Numbered from the stretch's first letter, positions 36,288-45,960 are shown. The stretch is DNA of 64,000 nucleotides from Serinibacter arcticus (GCF_004786095.1 NZ_RHPJ01000003.1:682001-746000), one strand, 5' to 3'. Notes: generated by a model not told the origin, from the letters alone. Made by a program: numbers and translations.

Positions 36288-38065
36288 GACTGGTCCTTCC
36301 GCGAGGTGCTCTCCTGGATCGAGCCCTGCATGTCCGCGTTGCCGTAGATCTGGTCGAGGAAGCCCTTGTCGGTCTCGACGTGGTCCATCGCGGCGACCTC
36401 CGGGTGGTGGAGGTCGAACGCGGGAGACTCCGAGCGGATGCGCGGGATCGACGTGAAGTTGTGGCGCGGCGGCGGGCACGACGTCGCCCACTCGAGCGAG
36501 CGGCCGTAGCCCCACGGGTCGTCGACGTTGACCTGCGGCGCCGAGCGCCACGTCTTGATGACGTTCCAGATGAACGGCAGCGTGGCCGCCGCGAGGATGA
36601 AGGCGCCGACGGTGGAGATCTGGTTCCAGAGCGTGACACCGTCCTCGGGCAGGTAGTCCACGTAGCGACGCGGCATGACCTTGGCACCGATCCAGTGCTG
36701 GATCAGGAACGTGGTGTGGAAGCCGACGAAGGTCATCCAGAAGTGGACCTTGCCGAGACGCTCGTTGAGCATCTTGCCGGTGAACTTGGGCCACCAGAAG
36801 TAGAAGCCGGCGAACATCGCGAACACGACCGTGCCGAAGACGACGTAGTGGAAGTGCGCGACCACGAAGTAGGTGTCGTGCAGCTGGAAGTCCAGCGTCG
36901 GCACGCTCAGGATCACGCCCGTGAGGCCGCCGAACAGGAACGTCGCGAGGAATCCGATCGACCACAGCATCGGCGTCTCGAACGTGATCTTGCCCCGCCA
37001 CATGGTGCCGATCCAGTTGAAGAACTTCACCCCGGTCGGCACGGCGATCAACATCGTCATGAGCGCGAAGAACGACAGCATGACGGCGCCCGTCGTGTAC
37101 ATGTGGTGCGCCCACACCGTGACCGACAGCGCGGCGATCGACAGCGTCGCGAGCACCAGCGTCTTGTAGCCGAAGATCGGCTTGCGGCTGAAGACCGGGA
37201 AGATCTCCGAGACGATGCCGAAGAACGGCAGGGCGATGATGTAGACCTCGGGGTGACCGAAGAACCAGAACAGGTGCTGCCACAGGATCGGGCCGCCCAG
37301 CGCCGGGTCGAACACCATCGCGTCGAGCCGTCGGTCCGCGAGCAGACCGAAGTAGGCCGCCGTGAGGATCGGGAACGCCATCAGCGCCAGGACCGCGGTG
37401 ATGAGGATGTTCCAGGTGAAGATCGGCATCCGGAACATCGTCATGCCGGGGGCGCGCATGCAGATGATCGTGGTGATGAAGTTGACCGCACCGAAGATGG
37501 TCGAGAAGCCGGTCAGACCGAAGCCGACGAGCCAGAGGTCGGCGCCGAGACCCGGCGAGAACGTCTCCGAGGCGAGCGGCACGTACGAGGTCCAGCCGAA
37601 CCCGGCCGGGCCCTCGGGCGTGAGGAACCCGCCGAGGACCATCAGGCCGCCGAAGATGTACAGGTAGTACGCGAACATGTTCATCCGCGGGAACGCGACG
37701 TCCGGCGCACCGATCTGCAGCGGGACCATCACGTTGGCGAAGCCCGCGAACAGCGGGGTCGCGAACAGCAGCAGCATGATGCCGCCGTGCATCGTGAAGA
37801 ACTGGTTGTACTGCTCGGCGCTCGTGAACAGCTGCGTTCCCGGCGAGAACAGCTCGGCGCGGATCGCGAGCGCGAGGAGTCCGCCGATGCAGAAGAACAG
37901 GAACGACGTGGTCAGGTACATGTACCCGATCGTCTTGTGGTCCGTGGACGTCATCCACTTCACGATCGCGTTGCCGCGACGCTGCCGGCGGGCGGAGAGA
38001 CCGGGAACGCGGTCCTCCGGCTGGCGGGGGGCTGAGTCGATGTGGACGACCTCGTCGATGGCCAT
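36284..38065 (-). CDS. ctaD: Cytochrome c oxidase subunit I
   Basis: A 593-residue catalytic subunit with twelve membrane helices that holds haem a and the haem a3-CuB centre and pumps protons. [10 protein letters not shown] contains the His-Tyr pair of the CuB site, [10 protein letters not shown] supplies two more CuB His, and [11 protein letters not shown] the haem His region. Its start codon shares one base with the ctaC stop (TGATG). Confidence 0.96.
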   Translation of the reverse strand: MAIDEVVHIDSAPRQPEDRVPGLSARRQRRGNAIVKWMTSTDHKTIGYMYLTTSFLFFCIGGLLALAIRAELFSPGTQLFTSAEQYNQFFTMHGGIMLLLFATPLFAGFANVMVPLQIGAPDVAFPRMNMFAYYLYIFGGLMVLGGFLTPEGPAGFGWTSYVPLASETFSPGLGADLWLVGFGLTGFSTIFGAVNFITTIICMRAPGMTMFRMPIFTWNILITAVLALMAFPILTAAYFGLLADRRLDAMVFDPALGGPILWQHLFWFFGHPEVYIIALPFFGIVSEIFPVFSRKPIFGYKTLVLATLSIAALSVTVWAHHMYTTGAVMLSFFALMTMLIAVPTGVKFFNWIGTMWRGKITFETPMLWSIGFLATFLFGGLTGVILSVPTLDFQLHDTYFVVAHFHYVVFGTVVFAMFAGFYFWWPKFTGKMLNERLGKVHFWMTFVGFHTTFLIQHWIGAKVMPRRYVDYLPEDGVTLWNQISTVGAFILAAATLPFIWNVIKTWRSAPQVNVDDPWGYGRSLEWATSCPPPRHNFTSIPRIRSESPAFDLHHPEVAAMDHVETDKGFLDQIYGNADMQGSIQESTSRKDQS

Positions 38066-38946
38066 CAGTTGCCGCTGCCTTCCTGGTGCTGCTCACCGTC
38101 GTTGTTGCCGGTGAAGTACTGCGGGTCGTACTCGGGTCCGCGAAGGCCCGTGTTGCCCTGGTCGGCGAGCGCGGCCATCTGCTGGTCGTACTCCTCCGGT
38201 GTCACGACCTCCACGTTGAAGAGCATCGAGGCGTGGTACTCACCGCAGAGCTCGGCGCACTTGCCCTCGTAGACGCCGGTCTTCTCCGGGACGATCTGGA
38301 ACGTGTTGGTGCGGCCGCTGATCATGTCGAGCTTCATCAGGAAGCCCGGGACCCAGAACGCGTGGTTGACGTCGCGGGTGCGCAGCGAGATCTCGACGAG
38401 CTCGCCCTGCGGCAGGTAGAGGGTCGGGAGCGTCTCCGGAACACCCTCCACGCCCGTCAGCTGGGCCTGGACACCCGAGAAGTGGACGTCGTCGGAGGTG
38501 TAGTTGAAGTCCCAGCTCCACCGCTTGCCGACGACCTCGATCTCGACGTCGGGCGTGGCCGAGGTGTCGAGGATCTCGCCCATGGAGCGAGAGGTGTAGG
38601 CGAACAGCACGCCGACCATGACGATCGGCACGAAGGTGTACATGAGCTCGAGGGGCACGTGGTAGCGCAGCTGCACGGGGAGCTCGTTGTCACCCTTGCG
38701 ACGGCGGTAGGCCACGACGCACCACAGCAGCAGACCCCACACGAGGACGCCGACCGCGAGGGCGGCGATCCAGGAGTTGTTCCACAGCGACATGATCGTG
38801 TCGGTGTGGTTCGTGGCGCCGGGCGCCGATTCGGGGAGGAAGCCGCGCTGCGCTTCCTCGGAGCAGCCCGCCAGAGCGGTCGCCGCGACGAGGGCCGCCG
38901 CCGTGACGGCGAGCTTCCTGGAGCGTGGAGAAGGCGATGTCGACAC
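38065..38946 (-). CDS. ctaC: Cytochrome c oxidase subunit II lipoprotein
   Basis: A 293-residue CuA-bearing subunit that takes electrons from the bc1 dihaem subunit. A lipobox ALAGC places the lipidated Cys at residue 28; two membrane helices follow and the CuA site is CAELCGEYH with a distal Met. The GTG at 38946 has TATGGT 6 nt upstream, so the ctaC-ctaD-ctaF transcript probably begins at the start codon. Confidence 0.94.
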   Translation of the reverse strand: MSTSPSPRSRKLAVTAAALVAATALAGCSEEAQRGFLPESAPGATNHTDTIMSLWNNSWIAALAVGVLVWGLLLWCVVAYRRRKGDNELPVQLRYHVPLELMYTFVPIVMVGVLFAYTSRSMGEILDTSATPDVEIEVVGKRWSWDFNYTSDDVHFSGVQAQLTGVEGVPETLPTLYLPQGELVEISLRTRDVNHAFWVPGFLMKLDMISGRTNTFQIVPEKTGVYEGKCAELCGEYHASMLFNVEVVTPEEYDQQMAALADQGNTGLRGPEYDPQYFTGNNDGEQHQEGSGN

Positions 38947-38952
38947 CCCGTC

Positions 38953-38958
38953 ACCATA
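38953..38958 (-). promoter_or_regulatory. -10 hexamer TATGGT of the ctaC-ctaD-ctaF operon
   Basis: Minus-strand TATGGT with a 6-nt spacer to the GTG at 38946. Confidence 0.6.
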
Positions 38959-39003
38959 GCGTCGAGAGGGGCTGGACGCCGCCTTCGCCCGCCGTGATGC
39001 GGC

Positions 39004-39046
39004 GCGTCCCCCGGCATCGCCTCGGTGAGGCGACGCCGGGGGACGC
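39004..39046 (-). terminator. Terminator hairpin of the FKBP gene
   Basis: A 20-bp stem with one mismatch (39004-39023 with 39027-39046), 54 nt past the FKBP stop and upstream of ctaC. Confidence 0.75.
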
Positions 39047-39100
39047 GGGCGTCAGATCGTGACCGATCTCGACTCGGCCAGGGGCCGCGTCGAGCCGTCC

Positions 39101-40063
39101 TCACTCGACGACGATGTCCACCACGACGGCGAGCGCGGGGTTCCCGCTGGCGGGGTCGCCTGGCACCTGGAACAGCACGCGGGAACCGCCGGGAACGTCG
39201 ACGAGCTGGTCGAAGATCGAGCCCTGACCGAGCGTGGCGCTGCTGATCCCGATGCCGTCCGGCGGCCAGGTCGTCTCGGTGTTCGCGTTGTCCCACGTCG
39301 AGAGCGTGTACTGCAGGTTGATGGTGTCGCCCGCGGCCAGCGGCGCGCCGGTTCCGGTGGCGATCACGGTCGCGGTGGGCTCGGTCGGCTCGACGGCGCC
39401 CTCGGTGACGGTGACCGCGGTGATCGGCGCACCCAGGTCGCCCTCGATGGTGACGGGCACCTCGGCGTTCGTCGGGACGGCGTCGGCCTGGCCCACGCCG
39501 TCGGCGGGCACGACGCTCACCAGGTCGACGACGAACACGATCGTGTCGCCCGGCTTGATGTCGTCACGGCCCTCGGGGTAGCCCAGGAAGCTCGGCACGC
39601 TGAGCAGCACGCGCGATCCGACCTTCTGACCGGTCAGACCGGTGGTCCAGCCGGGGATGACCTGGTTCAGCGAGAAGCTCGAAGGCTCGCCGCGGTCGTA
39701 GGAGTTGTCGAAGACCGTCTCGGTGTCCCAGATCTGGCCGAGGTAGTTCGCCACCACGGTGTCGCCCGCGGCGACCTCGGGTCCGTCACCCTCGGAGACG
39801 ACCTCGGCCTGCAGGCCCTCGGGGGCCGTATCGGCCGTGAACTCGAGGGTCGGCTTCTCGCCGAACGCCCCGGAGGCCGTGAACCCCGCCTCGTTCCCGG
39901 CGACGACGTTCTCGACGCTGGGCACCTCGGACGGCTCGCTCGCGCTCTCGGAACCCGTGGCGGAGCTGGTCTCACCGCCGTCGTCGGGGTCGGAGCTGCA
40001 CGCACCGAGCACGAGGGCTGCGGCGATGACGGCGGCGGGCAGGGCGATCAGACGACGGCGCAA
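39101..40063 (-). CDS. FKBP-type peptidyl-prolyl isomerase lipoprotein
   Basis: A 320-residue exported isomerase. The lipobox LGACSS puts the lipidated Cys at residue 22. The first FKBP domain (about 125-210) has GDTVVANYLGQIWDTE, VIPGWTTGLTGQKVGSR and GYPEGRDDIKPGD; the second (about 240-320) lacks most active-site aromatic residues and is probably not catalytic. The start is a TTG with AGGAG 6 nt upstream, and no better start is in frame. Confidence 0.88.
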   Translation of the reverse strand: MRRRLIALPAAVIAAALVLGACSSDPDDGGETSSATGSESASEPSEVPSVENVVAGNEAGFTASGAFGEKPTLEFTADTAPEGLQAEVVSEGDGPEVAAGDTVVANYLGQIWDTETVFDNSYDRGEPSSFSLNQVIPGWTTGLTGQKVGSRVLLSVPSFLGYPEGRDDIKPGDTIVFVVDLVSVVPADGVGQADAVPTNAEVPVTIEGDLGAPITAVTVTEGAVEPTEPTATVIATGTGAPLAAGDTINLQYTLSTWDNANTETTWPPDGIGISSATLGQGSIFDQLVDVPGGSRVLFQVPGDPASGNPALAVVVDIVVE

Positions 40064-40190
40064 CGAGTTCTCCTAGGGTTCCCGGCCAGGTGGCCGTGGA
40101 CACGTGTGTACCGGGCGAGCCTGGACGCCACCTGGGTGCGCGCCGGTCGTCGCCGGGTGGGTGGTGCTGGGTCGGGCTCGGAGGCGAGGC

Positions 40191-40580
40191 TCAGTGGAAC
40201 GAGTCGCCGCAGGCGCAGGACCCGCCCGCGTTGGGGTTGTCGATCGTGAAGCCCTGCTTCGCGATGGTGTCGGCGAAGTCGATGGTCGCGCCGGCGAGGT
40301 AGGGCACGCTCATCCGGTCCACGACGACCTCGACACCGTCGAAGTCGCGGGTGGCGTCGCCGTCGAGCAGGCGCTCGTCGAAGTAGAGCTGGTAGATCAG
40401 GCCGGAGCAGCCGCCGGGCTGGACGGCCACGCGCAGGCGCAGGTCGTCGCGACCCTCCTGGTCCAGCAGCGAACGGACCTTCGACGCCGCGACGTCGGTG
40501 AGGCCGACCTCGTGCGTGGGGTCCTCGATGGCGGTGGGCGCGCTCGCCGGGGCGGTCTGAGCGGCGACGGTCTCGGTCAT
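40191..40580 (-). CDS. A-type iron-sulfur carrier (HesB/ErpA family)
   Basis: A 129-residue carrier that delivers Fe-S clusters to target proteins. The three cluster cysteines are present in PGGCSGL and SCACGDSF. It corresponds to Rv2204c at the same relative place in Mycobacterium, near the cytochrome oxidase genes. The ATG at 40580 has GAGGAG upstream; the longer frame to 40625 has no such support. Confidence 0.9.
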   Translation of the reverse strand: MTETVAAQTAPASAPTAIEDPTHEVGLTDVAASKVRSLLDQEGRDDLRLRVAVQPGGCSGLIYQLYFDERLLDGDATRDFDGVEVVVDRMSVPYLAGATIDFADTIAKQGFTIDNPNAGGSCACGDSFH

Positions 40581-40631
40581 CGTGTCTCCTCGGGTGGCAG
40601 GGCACGGAACGGACCCGTGCGTCACGATTCG

Positions 40632-40637
40632 ATCGTA
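40632..40637 (-). promoter_or_regulatory. -10 hexamer TACGAT of the HesB-family gene
   Basis: Minus-strand TACGAT 51 nt before the ATG at 40580, giving a transcript with a leader of about 45 nt that contains the ribosome binding site. Confidence 0.45.
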
Positions 40638-40699
40638 CGCCTGCCCCGCCGCGCGACGGCCTCGCCGCCGGTGGTCCTCACCACCCGGTCACGAGGCGC

Positions 40700-41887
40700 T
40701 CACCAGCGCCACGCGCGCGCGTGCCGGTGCGCCAGGGCGGCGACGTCGTCGAGCTCGAGATCTGCCGTCTCGCCCGTCGCCCCACCGGGCTCCCCCGCGA
40801 CCGACGGCGCGAGCGTCGCCGTCGCGCTGATGCCCGCCGCTGCAGCGGTGCGGCGCTCGAGCCGGACGCGCCGGGCCAGGGCCAGGACGGCGACGCCGTG
40901 CGTCGCGGCCGCCGCGGCGACGGCGGCCACCACTCCCCGGTCGGCCTCGACCGGGTCGAGCTCGTCGGTGCACACGACGACGAGGTCGACGCCCTCGGCG
41001 CGACCCGCCAGCCCGCACTCGACCGCGAGGAACGCCGGCCCGGTCTCGACGCGTCCACCCAGGGCGATCACCGCGAGCCCGAGGCCCCCGCCGCTGCCGG
41101 ATCCGGCGGGACCGGACGGCGAGGCGGCCGCGGCGGGCGCGGTCGCAGCCTCCGATGAACCGAGGAGGTCGCGACGGCGGGGCGTCAGCTCGGCGTACAG
41201 CCGCACCAGCGACGTCAGTCGCGCGTCCAGCGCCTGGCTCTCCCCGGGGCCGAGCGCGGCGGTGAGCCGCGAGGCCGCACCGCGCAGTCCGCGCACCGGC
41301 ACGGGTTCGGGGGCGAGGAGCACGACCTCGACGCCGGCGCAGCGCGAGCGCGCGGCCGCGAGCACGTCGGCGAGATCCGCCTCGGCGCCGTCGGGGTCGA
41401 AGGGGGCGGGGTCGCGCCCGGCCAGCGCCAGCAGCATCCCGGTCCCCGCGTCGAGCGTGGCGGGCGTCCCCGATCCGAGGACGACGCGTCGCGCGCCCCG
41501 GTCGATCGCCGCGGTCACCAGCTGCCCGACGCCGAAGGAGGAGCCGGCGCGCGCCGTCGCACGCCCCGTCTCCCCCGGGGCGGATCCCGCCACGCCGAGC
41601 ACGTCGCGCGTCTCGAGGTAGGCGGTCCCCTCCGCGAGGAGCACCACGACGGGCAGCTGCTCCGGTGTCATGGGATCGGACGCGTCACCCCGCAGGACCG
41701 CCACGACCTCCCGCACCCCGCCCCGCGCGGCCTCGACGGCGTCGAGCAGCCCGCGGTCGCCGTCGGAGGCTCCGCAAGCGTCGATCTCCGCCTCGGCGTT
41801 GCTCTCGCGCCAGCCCCGTGCCAGCGCCTGCGCGACGGCGCGGCCGGGCACGACCCCGAGCGCGGAGGCGGTCAGCAGGATGCGCAC
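40700..41887 (-). CDS. Glycerate kinase-like protein, degenerate
   Basis: A 395-residue protein related to type I glycerate kinases, which phosphorylate glycerate. The signature region reads SSFGVGQLVTAAIDRGARRV and GSGTPATLDAGTGML where active enzymes have SSYGTGELIxxALD and GLGGSATNDGGxGML. Gly, Ser and Asn residues of the nucleotide loop are replaced, so activity is doubtful. It corresponds to Rv2205c. GAAGGG precedes the GTG start, 25 nt after the peptidase stop. Confidence 0.75.
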   Translation of the reverse strand: MRILLTASALGVVPGRAVAQALARGWRESNAEAEIDACGASDGDRGLLDAVEAARGGVREVVAVLRGDASDPMTPEQLPVVVLLAEGTAYLETRDVLGVAGSAPGETGRATARAGSSFGVGQLVTAAIDRGARRVVLGSGTPATLDAGTGMLLALAGRDPAPFDPDGAEADLADVLAAARSRCAGVEVVLLAPEPVPVRGLRGAASRLTAALGPGESQALDARLTSLVRLYAELTPRRRDLLGSSEAATAPAAAASPSGPAGSGSGGGLGLAVIALGGRVETGPAFLAVECGLAGRAEGVDLVVVCTDELDPVEADRGVVAAVAAAAATHGVAVLALARRVRLERRTAAAAGISATATLAPSVAGEPGGATGETADLELDDVAALAHRHARAWRW

Positions 41888-41912
41888 GTCGACCCTTCCC
41901 GGCCGGCGCGCG

Positions 41913-43295
41913 TCAGTGACGCAGCGAGGCGAGCAGCAGCACCTCGGCCAGCACCGCGCGCTCGAGCTCGCCCAGGTGCACCGACTCGTCGGTGCTGTGC
42001 GCCCGGGAGTCGGGGTCCTCGACCCCGGTGATGAGGATTTCGGCGTCGGGCGCCAGCGTCAGGAGGTCCGCGATGAACGGGATCGAGCCGCCCATGCCGA
42101 CGTCGACCGGATCGGTGCCCCACGCCGTCGCGAACGCGCTGCGCGCGAGCGTCATCGCCGGGCTGTCCGACGGCGCGAGGAACGCGCTGCCGCGCTCCCC
42201 CGGCGTGATCGTCAGTCGCGCGCCGAACGGCGCGTGCGCCTCGAGATGGGCGATCAGCGCCTCCTGGGCCGCCATCGGGTCCTGCCCGGGCGCCAGACGC
42301 ATGCTGATCTTCGCGTTCGCGGTGTGGGCGATCGTGTTCGACGCGCGCTCGACGCTCGGGGCGTCGAGACCGATGAGCGAGATGGCGGGCTGGGCCCAGA
42401 GCCGGTCCTGCACGCTCCCGCGCCCGGCCAGGCGCACACCGTCGAGCACCCCCGCCTCCTCGCGGTACATCTCCTCGGGGTAGTCCAGGTCGGCCGCGGT
42501 GCCGTGCACCAGGCCGGCGACGGCGACCGCTCCGTCGTCGTCGTGCAGCGTCGTCACGAGGCGGGCCATCAGCGTCAGGGCGTCCAGCACGGCGCCGCCG
42601 AACATGCCGGAGTGGACGGCGTGGTCGAGCACGTCCAGGCGCACCGTGAGGTCGACCAGACCGCGCAGCGACGTCGTGAGCGCGGGGGTCCCGACCTTCC
42701 AGTTGGCGGAGTCCGCGACCACGATGACGTCGCCCGCGACGCGGTGACCGTGCGTCCGGAGGAAGTCGCCGAAGGTCGGCGAGCCGATCTCCTCCTCGCC
42801 CTCGACGAAGACCGTCACGCTGACGGGCAGGTCGTCGCCGAACCGCTCGCGCAGCACCCGGAGCGCGCCGACGTGAGCCATCACACCCGCCTTGTCGTCC
42901 GCCGCGCCGCGACCCACGAGCCGCTCGCCCACCCGGGTGGGCTCGAACGCCGGCGACGTCCAGCCCTCCCCCGGCGGCTGCACGTCGTGGTGCGCGTACA
43001 GCACGACGTGCGGGGCGCCGTCGCCCGCGTCGTGGTGGGCCACGACCGCCGGCGCGCCGCCCGGCACCGAGAGGATCTCGACGTCGAGGCCGACGTCGCG
43101 CAGCAGCACCGCCACGGCCTCGGCGCTGGCGACGACGTGGGCCTGGTCGAACGCGGGGGCCGAGACGGACGGGATCCGCACGAGGTCGACGAGGTCGTCC
43201 ACCACGGCGGGGAACGCCGCCGCGGTGCGCGCGGTCAAGTCCTCGACCAGCTCGGCGGACAGGGGCAGGGGGCGGGGGCTCGTCGTCGTGGGCAC
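41913..43295 (-). CDS. M20 family metallopeptidase (dipeptidase)
   Basis: A 460-residue zinc dipeptidase or carboxypeptidase-like enzyme. YAHHDVQPPGEGW carries a metal His and Asp, GRGAADDKAG the bridging Asp, and VEGEEEIGSP the catalytic and metal Glu; the C-terminal HSTDESVHL supplies the last His. No signal peptide is present. The GTG at 43295 has TAGGTT 7 nt upstream. It forms an operon with the glycerate-kinase-like gene. Confidence 0.9.
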   Translation of the reverse strand: MPTTTSPRPLPLSAELVEDLTARTAAAFPAVVDDLVDLVRIPSVSAPAFDQAHVVASAEAVAVLLRDVGLDVEILSVPGGAPAVVAHHDAGDGAPHVVLYAHHDVQPPGEGWTSPAFEPTRVGERLVGRGAADDKAGVMAHVGALRVLRERFGDDLPVSVTVFVEGEEEIGSPTFGDFLRTHGHRVAGDVIVVADSANWKVGTPALTTSLRGLVDLTVRLDVLDHAVHSGMFGGAVLDALTLMARLVTTLHDDDGAVAVAGLVHGTAADLDYPEEMYREEAGVLDGVRLAGRGSVQDRLWAQPAISLIGLDAPSVERASNTIAHTANAKISMRLAPGQDPMAAQEALIAHLEAHAPFGARLTITPGERGSAFLAPSDSPAMTLARSAFATAWGTDPVDVGMGGSIPFIADLLTLAPDAEILITGVEDPDSRAHSTDESVHLGELERAVLAEVLLLASLRH

Positions 43296-43302
43296 GGGAG
43301 AG

Positions 43303-43308
43303 AACCTA
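43303..43308 (-). promoter_or_regulatory. -10 hexamer TAGGTT of the M20 peptidase gene
   Basis: Minus-strand TAGGTT, 7-nt spacer, GTG at 43295; only 13 bp separate it from the divergent box at 43322. Confidence 0.6.
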
Positions 43309-43321
43309 CCGGCCGCTCGTC

Positions 43322-43327
43322 TATTCT
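43322..43327 (+). promoter_or_regulatory. -10 hexamer TATTCT of the DUF3043 gene
   Basis: TATTCT with a 6-nt spacer to the GTG at 43334. Confidence 0.6.
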
Positions 43328-43333
43328 TCAGGG

Positions 43334-43948
43334 GTGTTCGGACGCAAGAAGGACTCGACCCTGACCCCCGGCTCCACCATCAAGGCGGAGGACGTCGGCT
43401 CGCTCGACGCCGCCATGGACGCCGCGACGGGCAAGGGCCGCGCCACCCCCAAGCGCCGCGAGGCCGAGGCGAAGAACCGCCGCCCGCTCGTGCACAACGA
43501 CCCCAAGCTGGCACGCTCGGAGCAGCGCAAGAAGAACGCCGAGGCCCGCGCGCAGATGAACGCGGCGATGGTCTCGGGCGACGACCGCTACCTGCCCGCG
43601 CAGCACAAGGGCGCACAGCGCCGCTACATCCGCGACTTCGTGGACGCCCGCTGGTCGCTCGGCGAGTTCTTCCTCCCGGTCGCGTTCGTGTTCGTCATCG
43701 GCACGTTCGTGGTGGGCAACCGCCCGGAGTTCGCGCTGCCGCTGATCCTGGCGCTCTACGGCCTTGTGGCGATCGCCGTCACGGACTCCGTGCTCATGGC
43801 GCGGCGTGTGCGCAAGCGGCTGCGCGAGTCCTTCGGCGAGGACAAGGTCCAGCGCGGCAGCATCATGTACGCCGTCCTGCGCTCGTTCCAGATGCGTCCC
43901 ACGCGCATGCCGAAGCCGCAGGTCAAGCGCGGCCAGTACCCCGGCTGA
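43334..43948 (+). CDS. DUF3043 family membrane protein
   Basis: A 204-residue protein of the actinobacterial DUF3043 family (Rv2206-like): a basic N-terminal half (KGRATPKRREAEAKNRRPL) followed by RRYIRDFVDARWSLGEFFLP and two membrane segments (about 112-130 and 135-152). Function is unknown. The 3' end overlaps the convergent pyrD gene by 26 bp. Confidence 0.88.
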   Translation: MFGRKKDSTLTPGSTIKAEDVGSLDAAMDAATGKGRATPKRREAEAKNRRPLVHNDPKLARSEQRKKNAEARAQMNAAMVSGDDRYLPAQHKGAQRRYIRDFVDARWSLGEFFLPVAFVFVIGTFVVGNRPEFALPLILALYGLVAIAVTDSVLMARRVRKRLRESFGEDKVQRGSIMYAVLRSFQMRPTRMPKPQVKRGQYPG

Positions 43949-44975
43949 TCCGGCGGGTCACGCGGCCCGGCCACGCCGGACCGTTGAACACGAAGGCGCT
44001 GTAGGCCTGCACCAGGTCGGCGCCGGCCTCCAGCATCGCCCGGGCCTGGCGCTCGTCGCCGATCCCGCCGACGCCGATGACGACGCGGTCGGGACCCAGC
44101 TCGGCGCGCACCAGCGCGACGACGGCGCGGGCGCGGTCGTGCAGCGGCGCCCCGGACAGGCCGCCCGCCCCGTGGTCGTGGGCGATGGTCGTGTTCGTCG
44201 CGACGACGCCGGCGAGGTCGAGCTCGCGCACGAGGGCGACGACGTCGCGCACGTCCTCGTCGGACAGGTCCGGCGCGATCTTGACCAGGACGGGCAGACG
44301 TCGGCGAGCCGCGCCGTCCGCCGCGCTCTGCACCTCGGCCAGGATCGGACGCAGCGACGCGACGGCCTGAAGGTCGCGCAGGCCGGGGGTGTTGGGGCTG
44401 GAGACGTTGACGACCAGGTAGTCCGCATACGGCGCGAGGGCACGGGCGCTGAGCGCGTAGTCCTGGGCGGCGTGCTCGGCCGGCGTCACCTTGGTCTTGC
44501 CGATGTTGACACCGATGACGGCGGCCGCCCCGGCCCGCGTGCGCCGCAGCCGCGCGAGCCGCGCGGCGACGGCGGCGCTGCCCACGTTGTTGAACCCCAT
44601 GCGGTTGACGAGCGCCCGCTCGGGCAGGTGCCGGAACAGGCGGGGTCGCTCGTTGCCCGGCTGCGGGTGCGCCGTCACGGTGCCGATCTCGACGTGGCTG
44701 AAGCCGAGCGCGACCAGGCCCAGGACCATCCGCGCGTCCTTGTCGAAACCCGCCGCGGCGCCGAGCGGCCCGCTGAGGTGGCGCCCGAACAGCGTCACCT
44801 CCTGGCGGCCCCCGCGGGGCGGGCGGCCGAGCGTGGCGGCGAGGAGGTGGCGGGCGGGCGCGATCCGGCCGGCGAGCTCGATCGCGGACGCGGCGCGGTG
44901 GTGGGCGTCCTCGGGGTCCAGCCGCACGAGCACGGTGCGCAGCAGCAGGTCGTAGAGCGGGTGGGCGGTGCGCAC
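43923..44975 (-). CDS. pyrD: Quinone-dependent dihydroorotate dehydrogenase
   Basis: A 350-residue class 2 enzyme that oxidises dihydroorotate to orotate with FMN and passes electrons to menaquinone. The N-terminal amphipathic helices (LYDLLLRTVLVRLDPEDAHH) are the class 2 membrane-association segment; NVSSPNTPGLRDLQ contains the catalytic base and IGVGGIGDERQARAML binds FMN phosphate. The GTG at 44975 has GAAGGA upstream; the longer open frame lacks support. Confidence 0.93.
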   Translation of the reverse strand: MRTAHPLYDLLLRTVLVRLDPEDAHHRAASAIELAGRIAPARHLLAATLGRPPRGGRQEVTLFGRHLSGPLGAAAGFDKDARMVLGLVALGFSHVEIGTVTAHPQPGNERPRLFRHLPERALVNRMGFNNVGSAAVAARLARLRRTRAGAAAVIGVNIGKTKVTPAEHAAQDYALSARALAPYADYLVVNVSSPNTPGLRDLQAVASLRPILAEVQSAADGAARRRLPVLVKIAPDLSDEDVRDVVALVRELDLAGVVATNTTIAHDHGAGGLSGAPLHDRARAVVALVRAELGPDRVVIGVGGIGDERQARAMLEAGADLVQAYSAFVFNGPAWPGRVTRRISRGTGRA

Positions 44976-45016
44976 GGGTGTCCTTCGTTCGGATGGGATC
45001 GCGGTCGGGGCGGCGA

Positions 45017-45481
45017 TCAGCGGGTGCGGGGCGACGTCTCGGCCCGCACGAGACGCGCGGGGTCGGAGCGCCACAGCCACAGGATGCCGAGCACCGGCAG
45101 GATCGCCGGGACGTAGCCGTAGCCCTGACCGAGGTGCGACCAGACCGTCGCCTCGGGGAACTCCTGCGGTGCGATGAACGACCACGTCCCCACGGCGAGC
45201 ACGCCCACGAGCTCGACGGTCACGGCGGTCCAGGCCACGCGTCGCATGCGCGTGCCGTTGTGGGCGAGCGCCACGGTCGCGACCACGTAGACGAGGGCCG
45301 CCAGCGCCGACAGCGCGTAGGGCAGGGGCGCCTCGGCGGCCTTCGTGGTCAGCTGGTAGAGCGAACGCGCCGTCGCGGCGAGCGCGAGGACGCCGTAGAC
45401 GGCCACGAGCGCCCGACCGGCGCCGTACGCGCGCGGTCGCGGGTCGGCGCCGTCCTGCGACGCCTCCGGAGTGCTGGACAT
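45017..45481 (-). CDS. Conserved hypothetical membrane protein
   Basis: A 154-residue protein with four hydrophobic segments (about 27-44, 58-76, 82-102 and 122-140) and an acidic disordered N-terminus. The loop between the last two segments reads SFIAPQEFPEATVWSHLGQG. AGGAG precedes the ATG. It is the second gene of an operon with the membrane protein at 45514 and lies upstream of pyrD on the same strand. Family not identified. Confidence 0.75.
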   Translation of the reverse strand: MSSTPEASQDGADPRPRAYGAGRALVAVYGVLALAATARSLYQLTTKAAEAPLPYALSALAALVYVVATVALAHNGTRMRRVAWTAVTVELVGVLAVGTWSFIAPQEFPEATVWSHLGQGYGYVPAILPVLGILWLWRSDPARLVRAETSPRTR

Positions 45482-45513
45482 CTCTCTCCTGGTTGCTCTC
45501 GCGTGCTCGGGAC

Positions 45514-45864
45514 TCACTGCCACAGCTGCCAGATCCTCACCTGGAGCACCACCACGACGGCGGCGGCGATCGCCAGCACCACCGAGCTCCAGCGCGTGCG
45601 CTCCACGAACGCCCACGCGAACGCGGCGGGCAGCAGGCACAGCGACGTGATGACGTAGCCCCACAGCAGGATCCCGTCGGGCACCGGGTGACCGCCCGCC
45701 TGCAGGACCCCGACCACGACGGCCTGGACCACGAGCGCGGCCTCCACCGCGATCATCCCCGGGAGCTGGCCGCCCTGCACGGGCTGGTCGCGCGCGGCGC
45801 GGACGACCGCCCAGACCGTCAGCGCCGTCGCGAGGACCCCCACGGAGACGAGGACGGCGAGCAC
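45514..45864 (-). CDS. Conserved hypothetical small membrane protein
   Basis: A 116-residue protein made almost wholly of four hydrophobic segments, with short charged loops (RAARDQPVQGGQLPG between the first two). The GTG at 45864 is chosen because TATTCT lies 6 nt upstream; the frame is open further but runs into pepA on the other strand. It leads a two-gene membrane-protein operon. Family not identified. Confidence 0.7.
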   Translation of the reverse strand: MLAVLVSVGVLATALTVWAVVRAARDQPVQGGQLPGMIAVEAALVVQAVVVGVLQAGGHPVPDGILLWGYVITSLCLLPAAFAWAFVERTRWSSVVLAIAAAVVVVLQVRIWQLWQ

Positions 45865-45870
45865 GTGCCC

Positions 45871-45876
45871 AGAATA
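45871..45876 (-). promoter_or_regulatory. -10 hexamer TATTCT of the membrane-protein operon
   Basis: Minus-strand TATTCT with a 6-nt spacer to the GTG at 45864. Confidence 0.55.
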
Positions 45877-45954
45877 TCCCCGCCCATCCCCGCGCACGTC
45901 CGCCGCCCACGCCGGCCACGCCGCCCGACCCTCGGGGAGCGGGCCGTCCCCGGC

Positions 45955-45960
45955 TACCAT
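45955..45960 (+). promoter_or_regulatory. -10 hexamer TACCAT of pepA
   Basis: TACCAT with a 7-nt spacer to the ATG at 45968. Confidence 0.55.

Noticed and set aside
40581-40625. GGAAC near the HesB-family gene as another SigR-like promoter
   Set aside because: GGAAC at about 40597 is on the other strand from the gene and no GTT follows at 16-19 nt.
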